Part shown: positions 8,591-17,425 of the stretch, piece after piece
How the letters are laid out: every line of letters starts with the position of its first letter
Numbering within the stretch: the first letter of the stretch is position 1
Assembly (NCBI RefSeq): GCF_001905665.1
Contig: NZ_LIVX01000006.1
Coordinates: forward strand, 458,082-522,081
Direction of reading: 5' to 3'
Length of the DNA: 64,000 bases
From: Streptomyces sp. CB02261
Lineage (GTDB): Bacteria > Actinomycetota > Actinomycetes > Streptomycetales > Streptomycetaceae
Notes under the pieces: generated by a model
Database searches by the model: none
The model's input: the letters and a program-made list of their open reading frames with translations, nothing else
What the model was told of the DNA's origin: nothing
Made by a program: the position numbers and the translations under genes

Positions 8591-9210
8591 TCCGGCTGCC
8601 CGGGGATCTCCCGGGTCGACGCCTCCAGGAGCGGGGCGAGGAACTGCCGTTCCAGGCTGCCCGGCGGCAGGACCTCCGGTTCCACGTAGCTCTGCGCCAG
8701 GCCCCCCTCGCGCAGGGCGATGAGGAGTCGCGCGAACCGGTCGGCGTCCACCGTCAGTTCGCGCCCCGCCCGCCGCAGCACGAGCGTGAGGCCTCGGGCG
8801 ATCTCGGCCCGCAGCCGCTCGTCGTGGCGGGCGAGCACCCAGGCGGCCTGCGGGTCACGGATGGCGTGCAGGGTGAACTCGGTCGTCACCAGGTACCAGT
8901 CCCGCTCGTCCGGCTCGACGCGGGCGGCGAGTTCCGCGAGCCGCGTGAGGGTGTACTCCTCCACCGACAGCGCGTCGATCGCCTCGGCCAGCCTCCGCAC
9001 GGTCCGGTCGCTGTGCTCGTCGAAGAGAGCCAGGAAGAGTTCCTCCTTGCTCGCGAAGTTCGAGTAGTACGCGCCTCGGGTGTAGCCGGCCCGCTCGCAG
9101 ATCTGCTCGATCGTCGTCGCGTGGAAGCCGTGCTCGGCGAAGGTCTCCAGGGCGGCCTTCAGGAGCGCCGCGCGAGTACGGGGCCGCCGCCTGGTGACAC
9201 CTTTCGGCAC
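8554..9210 (-). CDS. TetR/AcrR-family transcriptional regulator
   Basis: 218 residues from GTG 9210, which follows GGAGGAAG at good spacing. The N-terminal 50 residues are a standard TetR helix-turn-helix (FAEHGFHATTIEQICERAGYTRGAYYSNF), followed by an all-helical ligand domain. The C-terminal tail overlaps the last 37 nt of the convergent aldolase-like gene, so simultaneous full-length transcription of both would interfere. The likely targets are its own promoter, which also faces the FHA-ABC gene, and the palindrome upstream of the aldolase gene. Confidence 0.9.
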   Translation of the reverse strand: MPKGVTRRRPRTRAALLKAALETFAEHGFHATTIEQICERAGYTRGAYYSNFASKEELFLALFDEHSDRTVRRLAEAIDALSVEEYTLTRLAELAARVEPDERDWYLVTTEFTLHAIRDPQAAWVLARHDERLRAEIARGLTLVLRRAGRELTVDADRFARLLIALREGGLAQSYVEPEVLPPGSLERQFLAPLLEASTREIPGQPDQSKRSGSDAVI

Positions 9211-9312
9211 GGGTTCTTCCTCCTTCGTCGGGGCCGCTCCTGCGGCGGACGCCCACCCTACCGGCGGCCCCATCCCGGGCACGGACGAGCACCGGAAGAT
9301 AAAATTCCAGTC

Positions 9313-12129
9313 ATGGGAGAGCATCCCGTCGCGCCCGCGGCGCCTGATCTGGTCATCGAGATCGACGGGGACGCGACACGTATGGAACCGGCCCGCGTCT
9401 ATCGCGTCGGACGGGACCCCACCAGCGACTTCGTCCTCGCGGACGCCCGTGCGTCCTGGCACCACGCGGTGCTCAGCGCCACCGGCGGCCGCTGGACCCT
9501 GGCGGACGAGGGCAGCACGAACGGCACCTTCACGGACGGCCTCCGGGTGGACGGACCCCGGGAGGTGCGCCCCGGAACGGTCGTACGGTTCGCCCACCCG
9601 GAGGACGGACCGCGCGCGGTGTTCTCGGCGGCCGCCGCTCCGACGGGACCGGGACCGGCGGAGGCGCCTGCCGAGACCGGCCAGGGCCAGGCGGTGCCCC
9701 CGGTTCCGCCTCCGGCAGCGTGGGAGACGCCCGCCGTTCCGGAACCGCCGGCCGCACGGCCGGACACCCCCGCCGCGCCCCCTCCACCCGCCGCCTGGGA
9801 CGCCCCCGCCGCACCGGAACCACCCGCCGCCTGGGACGCCCCCGCACCACCGGAACCACCGGCCGTACGGGACACCCCCGCCGCGCCCCCTCCACCGGCC
9901 GCCTGGGACGCCCCCGCCGCCGCACCGGGACCGTCCGCCCCCGCGGAGCCCCGCGCCGTACCGGAGCCGCCGCCACCGCCGCCCCGGCCCGAGCCCCCGC
10001 CGCCCGAGCCCTCCCCGCGACCGCATCTTCAGCCCGAGGCCGCCCCGGCGGCGGAAGCCGAGCCGACGCCGTCCGGAGCGCCCCCCCGGCCTCCCTCCGT
10101 CTCCCACCCCGCCGCCACGGGGACCTTCCGGCGGCCGACGTCCGTGCGGCCGCTGCCCGCGCACACCATCCGTATCGGCCGCGCCCCCGAGAACGACGTC
10201 ATCGTCTCCGACCTCGTCGTCTCCCGGCAGCACGCCGAACTGCGGGCCCATCCCGACGGCACGTACTGGATCCACGACCTCGGCAGCCACAACGGCACCT
10301 TCCTCAACGGCGCTCCCGTCGTCGACGCCCGGGTGACACCGGAGGACATCGTCGGCATCGGCCACTGCGCGTTCTGCCTGATCGGCGGGCAGCTCGTCGA
10401 GTTCACCGACACCGGCGAGGTCTCCCTCGACGTGCAGCAGCTCGCCGTCACCCTCGACCACGGACGCCGGACACTCCTCGACGAGGTGTCCTTCCCCGTG
10501 GGCCAGAAGTGCCTGCTCGGGGTCGTCGGGCCGTCCGGCGCGGGCAAGTCGACCCTGCTCGGCGCGCTCACCGGCCAGCGCCCCGCCGACCGGGGCACGG
10601 TGCTCTACGACGGCCGTGACCTGTACCGGGACTACGCCGAACTCCGCCAGCGCATCGGGCTCGTCCCGCAGGACGACATCCTGCACCTCCAGCTCACGGT
10701 GCGCCGGGCCCTCGGTTACGCCGCCGAGCTGCGCTTCCCCGAGGACACCGTCCCGGCCGAGCGGCGGGCACGGGTGGACGAGGTGATCCGCGAGCTGGGG
10801 CTCGTGGAGCGCGCGGAGCAGCCGATCCACAGTCTGTCCGGCGGCCAGCGCAAGCGCGTGAGCGTCGCCCTGGAGCTCCTCACCAAGCCGTCGCTCCTCT
10901 TCCTCGACGAGCCGACGTCAGGCCTCGACCCGGGCATGGACCGGTCCGTGATGCACATGCTGCGCGGGCTCGCGGACGACGGGCGCACGGTCGTCGTGGT
11001 CACGCACAGCGTGCTCAGCCTCGACGTGTGCGACCGGCTGCTCGTGCTGGCGCCGGGCGGCCGGGTCGCGTACTACGGGCCGCCCGGCGACGCCCTCGGC
11101 TTCTTCGGTTTCGACCAGTGGCCGGAGGCGTTCGAGGCCTTCGAGAACGACCGGGACCGCGACTGGGCCGGCCAGTACCGCTCCTCGCGCTTCCACCGCC
11201 GCTACATCGAGGACTCCACGGCCCGCCCGGTGGTACCCGTGCCCGGGACCGGGACCGGTCCCGTGTCCGGGGCCGGTGCCGCCCCGCCGCCGGAGCCGGC
11301 CCCGCCCCCCAAGGCGCAGAGCTGGGGCTCCCAGCTGCGGACGCTCGTACGGCGGTACGCGGCGGCGCTCTCCGCCGACCGCACCTTCCTCGTCATCATG
11401 ATCGCGCTGCCGTTCGTGATGGGGGCGATGGCCAGAGCTCTGTCCGAGGGCAGTCTCAACGCCGAGTCCTCGCTGAACGTCCTGCTCATCCTGTGTGTGG
11501 GCGGAGTGCTCACGGGCGCGGCGAACGCCGTGCGCGAACTCGTGAAGGAACGCACGATCTACCGGCGCGAGAGAGCCGTGGGCCTGTCCCGTTCCGCGTA
11601 CCTCGCCTCGAAGGTGGTGGTCCTCGGCCTGATCACGGTGGTGCAGGCGATCGTCCTGACCCTGGTGGCGCTGATCGGCGTGCCGTTGAACGTGCCCGGC
11701 GGGAAGGGCGTGCTCCTCCCTCCGCTCGTGGAGATCACGCTGGCCGTCGCGCTCCTGTCGTTCACGGCGATGATGCTCGGTCTGCTCGTCTCGGCGCTGG
11801 TCCGCAAGGAGGAGGTGACGATGCCCCTGCTCGTCCTCCTCGCCATCGTGCAGGTGGTGTTCTGCGGGGCGCTCCTGACCGTGCGGGGCACGCCCGTCCT
11901 GGAGCAGCTGGCCTGGCTGGTCCCCTCGCGCTGGGCGTTCGCGGCGATGGGCGCGACGATCGACATCGGGAAGGTCGCGCCGACCGACAAGACGACGGAT
12001 CCGCTGATGAACCACACGGCGGAGGCCTGGTTGTTCGACATGGGCATGATGGTGCTGCTCTGTCTCGTCCTCGGCCTGGTCGTGGCCCGGCTGCTGCGCC
12101 GCCACGAGCCGGTCGTCATGCGGAGGTAG
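9313..12129 (+). CDS. ABC transporter with two N-terminal FHA domains (Rv1747-like)
   Basis: 938 residues in one chain: FHA1 (about 12-100, VGRDPTSDFVLAD and STNGTF), a proline/alanine linker (about 110-270) with near-repeats of AWDAPAAPEPP, FHA2 (about 284-365; RIGRAPENDVIVSD, SRQHAEL, GSHNGTFLNG), ABC ATPase (about 375-610; Walker A GPSGAGKST at 406, signature LSGGQRKR at 508, Walker B FLDEP at about 530) and a six-helix ABC2-type membrane domain (about 690-935). This is the architecture of mycobacterial Rv1747, an exporter controlled by Ser/Thr kinases through FHA-phosphothreonine binding. Here the gene starts a cluster with an adaptor 3 nt downstream and a kinase after that, so phospho-control by the neighbouring kinase is likely. 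The transported substrate is unknown. Confidence 0.93.
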   Translation: MGEHPVAPAAPDLVIEIDGDATRMEPARVYRVGRDPTSDFVLADARASWHHAVLSATGGRWTLADEGSTNGTFTDGLRVDGPREVRPGTVVRFAHPEDGPRAVFSAAAAPTGPGPAEAPAETGQGQAVPPVPPPAAWETPAVPEPPAARPDTPAAPPPPAAWDAPAAPEPPAAWDAPAPPEPPAVRDTPAAPPPPAAWDAPAAAPGPSAPAEPRAVPEPPPPPPRPEPPPPEPSPRPHLQPEAAPAAEAEPTPSGAPPRPPSVSHPAATGTFRRPTSVRPLPAHTIRIGRAPENDVIVSDLVVSRQHAELRAHPDGTYWIHDLGSHNGTFLNGAPVVDARVTPEDIVGIGHCAFCLIGGQLVEFTDTGEVSLDVQQLAVTLDHGRRTLLDEVSFPVGQKCLLGVVGPSGAGKSTLLGALTGQRPADRGTVLYDGRDLYRDYAELRQRIGLVPQDDILHLQLTVRRALGYAAELRFPEDTVPAERRARVDEVIRELGLVERAEQPIHSLSGGQRKRVSVALELLTKPSLLFLDEPTSGLDPGMDRSVMHMLRGLADDGRTVVVVTHSVLSLDVCDRLLVLAPGGRVAYYGPPGDALGFFGFDQWPEAFEAFENDRDRDWAGQYRSSRFHRRYIEDSTARPVVPVPGTGTGPVSGAGAAPPPEPAPPPKAQSWGSQLRTLVRRYAAALSADRTFLVIMIALPFVMGAMARALSEGSLNAESSLNVLLILCVGGVLTGAANAVRELVKERTIYRRERAVGLSRSAYLASKVVVLGLITVVQAIVLTLVALIGVPLNVPGGKGVLLPPLVEITLAVALLSFTAMMLGLLVSALVRKEEVTMPLLVLLAIVQVVFCGALLTVRGTPVLEQLAWLVPSRWAFAAMGATIDIGKVAPTDKTTDPLMNHTAEAWLFDMGMMVLLCLVLGLVVARLLRRHEPVVMRR

Positions 12130-12132
12130 GCC

Positions 12133-12825
12133 GTGAGCGTCCCCGTACCCGAGTACCTGCCGGACTTCCGGCCCACCCACGTCGTGCCGCGGGCCGGTCT
12201 CGACGCGTGGGAGGCGCCGGATCCCGCGCTGCCCACGGTGCCGCTGGACGCGTTCCTGCCCGTGCGGTTGGAGGAGCGGGCCGGTGACTGGGGACGGATC
12301 CAGTGCTCCAACGGCTGGACGGCGTGGGTCGACGCCCGCCTCCTCGTCGCCGTTCCCGACGACCCTCCGGCGGCGGGCCGGCCGCTCACCAGGACCGCCG
12401 ATCCGCGCCCGCTGATCGCCCGCGCGGAGGACGCGCTCGGCCGCTACCGGCGCGCCGCCGACGAGCTGGGATCGGGCCGCCTGGACCGCGAGCACTTCCG
12501 GCTGCGGACCCGGGGCCTGCGGGTCGGCATGGTCGTCGACGGCGAGTCGGTGTGGTTGTACGACGCGGAGCACGAGCGCTGGGTGTACTGCGACGGCGTC
12601 GGACTCCACACGTACGCCGCTTCGGCCGCGCCCTCGGCCGTCTCCTCCCCCGCCGCGGGACCCTCGCCGTCCGAGAAGTCGAGGAACGAACGGCCCGACC
12701 CCGCCCCTCCCGCGCACGAGCCGACCCAGGTGGTGGTGCGGGGCGACCCGTCCGCCGCCGCGGGGCCGCCACCGACCCAGGTCGTGCAGCGCCCGACCGC
12801 CGGACCGGCCGGTGAGGACGGATGA
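12133..12825 (+). CDS. Adaptor-like protein with SH3-like region and two TQVV phospho-motif candidates
   Basis: 230 residues from GTG 12133, directly after the ABC gene stop and overlapping the kinase start by 4 nt (ATGA). No firm family. Residues about 1-75 look like a bacterial SH3-type fold (LPVRLEERAGDWGRIQCSNGWTAWVDARLLV); the middle (about 95-160) has VWLYDAEHERWVYCDG; residues 165-230 are a disordered Pro/Ser/Ala tail that carries two near-identical motifs, EPTQVVVR (Thr198) and PPTQVVQR (Thr215). FHA domains bind phosphothreonine with selectivity at +3, and TQxV-type sites occur in FHA ligands, so the tail may link the kinase to the FHA-bearing transporter. This role is inference from position and motif. 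Confidence 0.75.
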   Translation: MSVPVPEYLPDFRPTHVVPRAGLDAWEAPDPALPTVPLDAFLPVRLEERAGDWGRIQCSNGWTAWVDARLLVAVPDDPPAAGRPLTRTADPRPLIARAEDALGRYRRAADELGSGRLDREHFRLRTRGLRVGMVVDGESVWLYDAEHERWVYCDGVGLHTYAASAAPSAVSSPAAGPSPSEKSRNERPDPAPPAHEPTQVVVRGDPSAAAGPPPTQVVQRPTAGPAGEDG

Positions 12826-13829
12826 CGGGCGTGCCGCGGGACGACCCCGAGCTGCCCGCGGGCCGCCCTTCGGGGCTTCTCGGCAAGGAGGTCGCCGGCT
12901 ACCGCGTGGAGGGCGAGATCGGGCGCGGCGGGATGGCGGTCGTCTACCGGGCGCGGGACCTGAAGCTCGGCCGCACGGTGGCGCTGAAGCTGCTGGCGCC
13001 CGAGCTGGCCCGCAACGACACCTTCCGCAAGCGCTTCGCGCACGAGTCGCGCGTGGCCGCGTCCATCGACCATCCGCACATCGTGCCGGTCTTCGAGGCG
13101 GGCGAGACGGAGGGCGTGCTGTACATCGCGATGCGGTACGTGGCGGGGCAGGACCTGGTGGCGCTGCTGGACCGCGAGGGGCCGCTGCCGCCCGCGACGG
13201 CGGGGCGGATCGCCGTGCAGGTGGCGTCGGCCCTGGACGCGGCGCACGCGCACGACCTGGTGCACCGGGACGTGAAGCCCGGCAACATCCTGGTCGCCGA
13301 GGGCACGGACCGCGACCACCCGGAGCACGTGTACCTCACGGACTTCGGGCTGACGAAGAAGTCGCTCTCGCTCACCGGCTTCACCACGGTGGGCGAGTTC
13401 GTCGGCACGCTCGACTACGTGGCGCCCGAGCAGATCTCCGGGAAACCGGTGGACGGCCGTTGCGATGTGTACAGCCTGGCGTGCGTGGTGTTCGAGACCT
13501 TGGTGGGAGCGCCGCCGTTCCGCCGTGACACCGACTGGGCGGTGCTGTGGGCGCAGCAGTACGATCCGCCGCCGCCGCTCTCCGAGGTGCGGCCGGGTCT
13601 GCCGGAGGCGGCGGACGCGGTGTTCGCGAGGGCACTGGCGAAGACGCCTGAGGAGCGGTACGGGACGTGCCTGGAGTTCGTCGCCGAGCTGCGCGGTGCG
13701 CTGACCTCCGGCAGGGACGGGGGCGGGCAGGGGTCCGTGGTGAAGAAGGGTCCGGAGCCTCTCGGCCCACCGCCGGACCCACCGCTGTGGGCCCGCCCGG
13801 TGTTCCGCGACCTGGATTCGGGGAGTTGA
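12822..13829 (+). CDS. Soluble Ser/Thr protein kinase (PknB-like catalytic domain)
   Basis: 335 residues, ATG 12822 inside the preceding stop. The kinase domain (about 25-290) is complete: glycine loop GRGGMAVVYRA, VALKLL lysine, HRDVKPGN catalytic loop, TDFGLTK, an activation loop with the TGFTTVGEFVGTLDYVAPEQ block, and DVYSLACVVFE. Unlike PknA/PknB it has no transmembrane helix, PASTA repeats or long juxtamembrane region, so it should act in the cytoplasm, probably docking through other proteins. Its translational coupling to the TQVV adaptor and the FHA-ABC transporter strongly suggests a dedicated kinase-adaptor-transporter unit. Confidence 0.93.
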   Translation: MTGVPRDDPELPAGRPSGLLGKEVAGYRVEGEIGRGGMAVVYRARDLKLGRTVALKLLAPELARNDTFRKRFAHESRVAASIDHPHIVPVFEAGETEGVLYIAMRYVAGQDLVALLDREGPLPPATAGRIAVQVASALDAAHAHDLVHRDVKPGNILVAEGTDRDHPEHVYLTDFGLTKKSLSLTGFTTVGEFVGTLDYVAPEQISGKPVDGRCDVYSLACVVFETLVGAPPFRRDTDWAVLWAQQYDPPPPLSEVRPGLPEAADAVFARALAKTPEERYGTCLEFVAELRGALTSGRDGGGQGSVVKKGPEPLGPPPDPPLWARPVFRDLDSGS

Positions 13830-13889
13830 CGTTCCGGGAGCTGCAGTCACCCGAACGACGAGGAAGACCGGGACGCATGCTCCCCGGGG

Positions 13890-15230
13890 TCACGTACGGG
13901 GCGGCGAGGGTGGTGGTGCGACCTCGCCCTTGCGGTGGACCCGGGTGGCGAGGAGCCCGCCGAGGAAGCCGAAGAAGAGGCCCCAGAGGAGGGCGAGTCC
14001 GGTGGTCTTCCAGATGTGGGGGCGCAGGACCACCTCGCCGCCGAGGGAGTCGAGGTCGCCGATGCCGAGGATCGAGAGGCCGAAGCGGGCTTCGACCAGG
14101 GTGAGCGGGGCGACGACCAGCAGGGTCAGGGCGAACGCGATGCCCAGGTGCAGGGCGTGCTGCCAGGGCCGGATCCGGGCCGGGGAGCGGACCGCCGCCG
14201 TGAAGGCGGCGGCGAGGACCAGGACGGCGGCGATGGGCAGCAGCCACCAGGCCCGGCCGTCCTGGGCGGCGAGCGAGTTCAGGTCGATGGTCGAGAGGTC
14301 CGCGGTGTCGCCCGAGCCACCGCCCTGGCGCAGTACGGCGTCCAGGATCTGCGGCATGGGAAGGCCGAAGGGGCCTTCGACCCGGCCCTCCCAGGAGCCG
14401 CCGATGCCCACGCCGAGGGCGAGCCAGGCGACGTTCGGCAGACCGAGCAGGAGGACCGCGAGGGTCTCGGTGGCGTGACCCTTGGTCGCCGCCACGACCA
14501 GGCCGATGAGGAGGCCGGCGGCCACGTACGCGAGCACCAGCAGGAGCATCGCGTGGGCCGCGGGCCTGACGGCTTCCTGATGGCGGACGAGCCGGGGCGG
14601 CAGCGGGGCCCTGCGGGAGACGAGGAGCGCGACGACCAGCACGCCGAGGATCCACAGGAGGCCGTAGAACAGGGTGGGCCCGAGGTCGGTGCGGAAGCCG
14701 ACGGTGGGGTTCACGGCGTCGAGGAGCTCTCCGAAGAGGTCCGTGAGGTCTCCCGTCGGCTCCCCGCCCCCGATGGTGATGCGGAAGTCGTGCCGGGCGA
14801 GCGCGGAGAGCCCCGCGAGGGCGAGCAGCCAGAGGACGACGGTGCTCGCGGCGCGCAGCAGGAGTTCCCGGGGTTGCGTCACGGCGTGGTGGCGCAGCGG
14901 ACGCAGGAAGCAGAAACCGGTGACCAGTGCGCCCACCAGGGTGACGGTCAGGGGCATGGCGGTCAGTTCGCCCTGGGTTCCGGCGAGGGCCCCGGCGTCG
15001 CCGGCGAGTTCGACCTTGCCGCCCACGGCCATGACGACGACCGCTGCGAGGACGGCGGTGAAGCCGCCGGGCAGGTCGCCCGCGCCCGCGGCCCAGAGGC
15101 CGAGGCCGGCCGTCACACCCATCGCCAGGTACCCGGCGACCACAGCCGCCAGGGCCTGCAGGGCGATGCGGGCCAGGGGCCCGGTGGAGGTCGCGGCGGG
15201 CCGCGTGGAGGAGGGGGGCGGGCTGCTCAC
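13890..15230 (-). CDS. Streptophobe-family integral membrane protein
   Basis: 446 residues from GTG 15230 (a second GTG at 15239 is also possible). It is almost wholly hydrophobic with about ten membrane segments, for example ALQALAAVVAGYLAMGVTAG near the N-terminus, VVLWLLALAGLSAL, LLWILGVLVVALLV and ALLWGLFFGFLGGLLA at the end. This matches the streptophobe family, found in Streptomyces beside FHA/kinase or solute genes; no function is established. It faces the kinase gene convergently with a 60-nt gap and diverges from the proline-rich membrane-anchored protein, with which it shares a 160-nt promoter region. Confidence 0.82.
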   Translation of the reverse strand: MSSPPPSSTRPAATSTGPLARIALQALAAVVAGYLAMGVTAGLGLWAAGAGDLPGGFTAVLAAVVVMAVGGKVELAGDAGALAGTQGELTAMPLTVTLVGALVTGFCFLRPLRHHAVTQPRELLLRAASTVVLWLLALAGLSALARHDFRITIGGGEPTGDLTDLFGELLDAVNPTVGFRTDLGPTLFYGLLWILGVLVVALLVSRRAPLPPRLVRHQEAVRPAAHAMLLLVLAYVAAGLLIGLVVAATKGHATETLAVLLLGLPNVAWLALGVGIGGSWEGRVEGPFGLPMPQILDAVLRQGGGSGDTADLSTIDLNSLAAQDGRAWWLLPIAAVLVLAAAFTAAVRSPARIRPWQHALHLGIAFALTLLVVAPLTLVEARFGLSILGIGDLDSLGGEVVLRPHIWKTTGLALLWGLFFGFLGGLLATRVHRKGEVAPPPSPPRT

Positions 15231-15390
15231 GCTGACCACGCTAGTACCGGTGCCGGTGGGGCGCTTGCGGACGGTGGAGCGGCCGCGCGGGCCCCCTGCC
15301 GGGCGGAGCACTCCGGCCCGAGCCCCTCCGCTTGCGGGCGGGCACCGTTCGGCGCACACAATGGGCCCGGAACGGAAGAAAGGGAAAAAC

Positions 15391-16740
15391 GTGACTTCCC
15401 ACCCGCCGTCCGGCCCCCCGTCGGTTCCTCCCTCAGGTCCCCCCTCCGGCCCCCTCTCGGGCCGGAGCACCCGCCCGGGGACCGCCGGCCCGCCGCCGCC
15501 CCCCGGACCTCCCCATGACGGTTCGGGGGGAGGCCGTGGCGGCGGCGGTTCCTCCGGTGGCTCAGGCGACGGAGGCGCCGGACGCTCGGGCTCGTCCCGC
15601 AGCGACGGCCCCGGCAAGGGCCCCTGGTGGCGCTCCGTCCCGAAGGTCGCCTCGGTCACCGCCGTCGTCGTGGCGGCAGCCGCCCTGGCCGTCGTTCTCA
15701 CCAACCGCCCCGACGGCGGAGGCGGGACCGGGGCCTCCGGCGGTGGCGAGGTCTTCCTCCAGAGCGCCGCCGCCGCGGGACCCGACCCGTTCACCCAGTC
15801 GACGGCACGCACCGGCGGCGCCTCCGCCTCGCCGGCCTCGCTGCCGCCCCCCGCCTCGTCGGCCACCACCAGGGAGATGTCGGGTTCGACGCCCGGCCTC
15901 TACGGCGGGACGCGGTCGGTGGCCAGCTGCGACGTGGAACGGCAGGTGCGCTACCTCTCCGCCGAGCCCGCGAAGAACACGGCCTTCGCCTCGGTCGCCG
16001 GCGTGGCCCCGAACGAGGTGCCGGCCTACCTCCGCTCCCTGACCCCGCTTCAGCTCCGCGCCGACACCCGCGTGACGAACCACGGGTTCCGGGACGGCGC
16101 CGTCACCACCTACCAGGCGGTGCTCCAGACCGGGACGGCGGTCCTGGTCGACAACAGAGGGCTGCCCAGGGTGCGCTGCGCCTGCGGGAACCCGCTGACC
16201 GATCCGGTGCCGCAGAAGGAACCGCGGACGAGGGGGACGCCGTGGCAGGGGTTCAGCACCTCCCGGATCGTCGTCGTGGAACCCTCGGTGAAGGTCGTGA
16301 ACGTCTTCGTCGTGCACGACCCCGAGAGTGACAAGTGGTTCGCGCGGAAGCACGGCGACACGGGCCGGCAGGACAAGCCGACCCCGCCGCCTCCGCCGCC
16401 CACCGCACGGCCCTCGACCTCGGCGTCGACGTCCCCCTCCACCTCGGCCTCGTCGTCGCCCTCCGCCTCCCCGTCGACGTCCACGTCCTCGCCGCCGACG
16501 TCCCCTTCGGACACGTCTCCCTCGACGAAGACGTCCCCGCCCGACTCGTCGCCCACGACCGAGACGTCGGAGCCGGAGTCGTCGCCCGCGACGGAGAGCC
16601 CGGCGGATCTGACCACCACCGGTGGGGCGACCGACCGGTCGGCCTCGGTCGGCTCTCCGGCGACCGTCTCGCCGCTGTCACCGCCGGCCGGCCCGGTGAC
16701 GACCTCGGGCTCGAGCCCCGCCACCCTGCCGGCGTCCTGA
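15391..16740 (+). CDS. Membrane-anchored protein with Pro/Gly-rich ends (DUF6777-like)
   Basis: 449 residues from GTG 15391, preceded by GAAAGGGA; an upstream in-frame ATG at 15361 is less well placed. A disordered Pro/Gly/Ser cytoplasmic head (1-80), a single membrane helix (about 87-104, SVTAVVVAAAALAVVL), an extracytoplasmic domain (about 125-315) with three cysteines (ASCDVERQ, RCACGN) and a long Pro/Ser/Thr tail (about 325-449) suited to spanning the wall. From memory this layout resembles DUF6777 proteins of Streptomyces, function unknown. It lies downstream of the kinase/FHA group, and the Thr-rich tail is outside the cell, so it is not an obvious kinase substrate. A strong hairpin follows the stop. 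Confidence 0.75.
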   Translation: MTSHPPSGPPSVPPSGPPSGPLSGRSTRPGTAGPPPPPGPPHDGSGGGRGGGGSSGGSGDGGAGRSGSSRSDGPGKGPWWRSVPKVASVTAVVVAAAALAVVLTNRPDGGGGTGASGGGEVFLQSAAAAGPDPFTQSTARTGGASASPASLPPPASSATTREMSGSTPGLYGGTRSVASCDVERQVRYLSAEPAKNTAFASVAGVAPNEVPAYLRSLTPLQLRADTRVTNHGFRDGAVTTYQAVLQTGTAVLVDNRGLPRVRCACGNPLTDPVPQKEPRTRGTPWQGFSTSRIVVVEPSVKVVNVFVVHDPESDKWFARKHGDTGRQDKPTPPPPPPTARPSTSASTSPSTSASSSPSASPSTSTSSPPTSPSDTSPSTKTSPPDSSPTTETSEPESSPATESPADLTTTGGATDRSASVGSPATVSPLSPPAGPVTTSGSSPATLPAS

Positions 16741-16749
16741 CGACGGACG

Positions 16750-16777
16750 GCCGGACCGGAGTCCCCTCCGGTCCGGC
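16750..16777. terminator. Intrinsic-type hairpin after the Pro/Ser-rich membrane protein
   Basis: GCCGGACCGGAG and its exact complement form a 12-bp stem with a TCCC loop starting 10 nt after the stop codon. Confidence 0.7.
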
Positions 16778-16842
16778 GTCGGGTGGGTTCCCGCGCATTA
16801 ATCGGGATGCCCGCGCGCGAGGGTCCGTGTACGGTCCACCGA

Positions 16843-17346
16843 GTGGAACCTCTGACCGACAAACAGATCCGTTCGTCCTTCGTGAACTGCACGAAGGGTG
16901 AGGCGGCACGTCTGAAGCTGCCCCTCGACTTCGCCGAAATCCCCTGGGGGGACCTGGACTTCCTGGGCTGGGTCGACCCGGGCGCGCCGCTGCGCGCGCA
17001 CCTGGTCGTCCCCCGCGCGGACGGGCCGGTCGGGGTGACCCTGCGCGTGCCGGCCGCCGGCCGGACCAGTGCCGTGAAGTCGAGCATGTGCCAGGTCTGC
17101 CTGACCGGTCACGCCTCCTCGGGCGTCACGCTTCTCGTGGCGCCCCTCGCGGGCAGCCGTGGTCGCGAGGGGAACACGGTCGGCATCTACCTCTGCGCCG
17201 ACCTGGCCTGCTCCCTGTACGTCCGGGGGAAGCGGCTGCCGAAGCTGCGCGGCCGGCGCCATGAGGAGTCGCTGACGCTCGACGAGCAGGTCGCCCGTCT
17301 GACGGGCAACCTGGACGCGTTCGTCGACCGGGTGACGGCGGGCTGA
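16843..17346 (+). CDS. FBP-type zinc-finger protein (EF-G-binding C-terminal domain family)
   Basis: 167 residues from GTG 16843. The sequence carries the treble-clef zinc-finger pattern of the FBP family: SMCQVCLTGH near residue 87 and YLCADLACSLYVRGK near 123, with two Cys pairs as metal ligands. FBP domains form the C-terminal half of FusB-type fusidic-acid-resistance proteins, which bind EF-G on the ribosome; stand-alone actinobacterial versions such as this lack the helical N-terminal half and are not proven to confer resistance. A translation-associated role is the best guess. It is a single gene with a weak ribosome site. Confidence 0.82.
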   Translation: MEPLTDKQIRSSFVNCTKGEAARLKLPLDFAEIPWGDLDFLGWVDPGAPLRAHLVVPRADGPVGVTLRVPAAGRTSAVKSSMCQVCLTGHASSGVTLLVAPLAGSRGREGNTVGIYLCADLACSLYVRGKRLPKLRGRRHEESLTLDEQVARLTGNLDAFVDRVTAG

Positions 17347-17382
17347 GCGCGCGGGGCGGGTCGGCTGGGCCACTTCGGCGGA

Positions 17383-17403
17383 CCGGCCGGCTCAGCTGGC
17401 CGG
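17383..17403. terminator. Bidirectional hairpin between convergent genes
   Basis: CCGGCC and GGCCGG pair across a 9-nt loop between the FBP gene and the glutaryl-CoA dehydrogenase gene. The surroundings contain a degenerate direct repeat of AGCGGACCGGCC. Confidence 0.45.
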
Positions 17404-17425
17404 CCCCTTCAGCGGACCGGCCTGC

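Noticed and set aside
8236..9312. In-frame upstream extension of the FHA-ABC protein across the TetR gene
   Set aside because: The extension is low-complexity antisense of the TetR and aldolase genes; the FHA domain begins just after ATG 9313.
9770..9930. Repeated GC-rich units suggesting a CRISPR-like or satellite array
   Set aside because: They encode the proline/alanine linker in frame, have no constant spacer pattern and no cas genes nearby.
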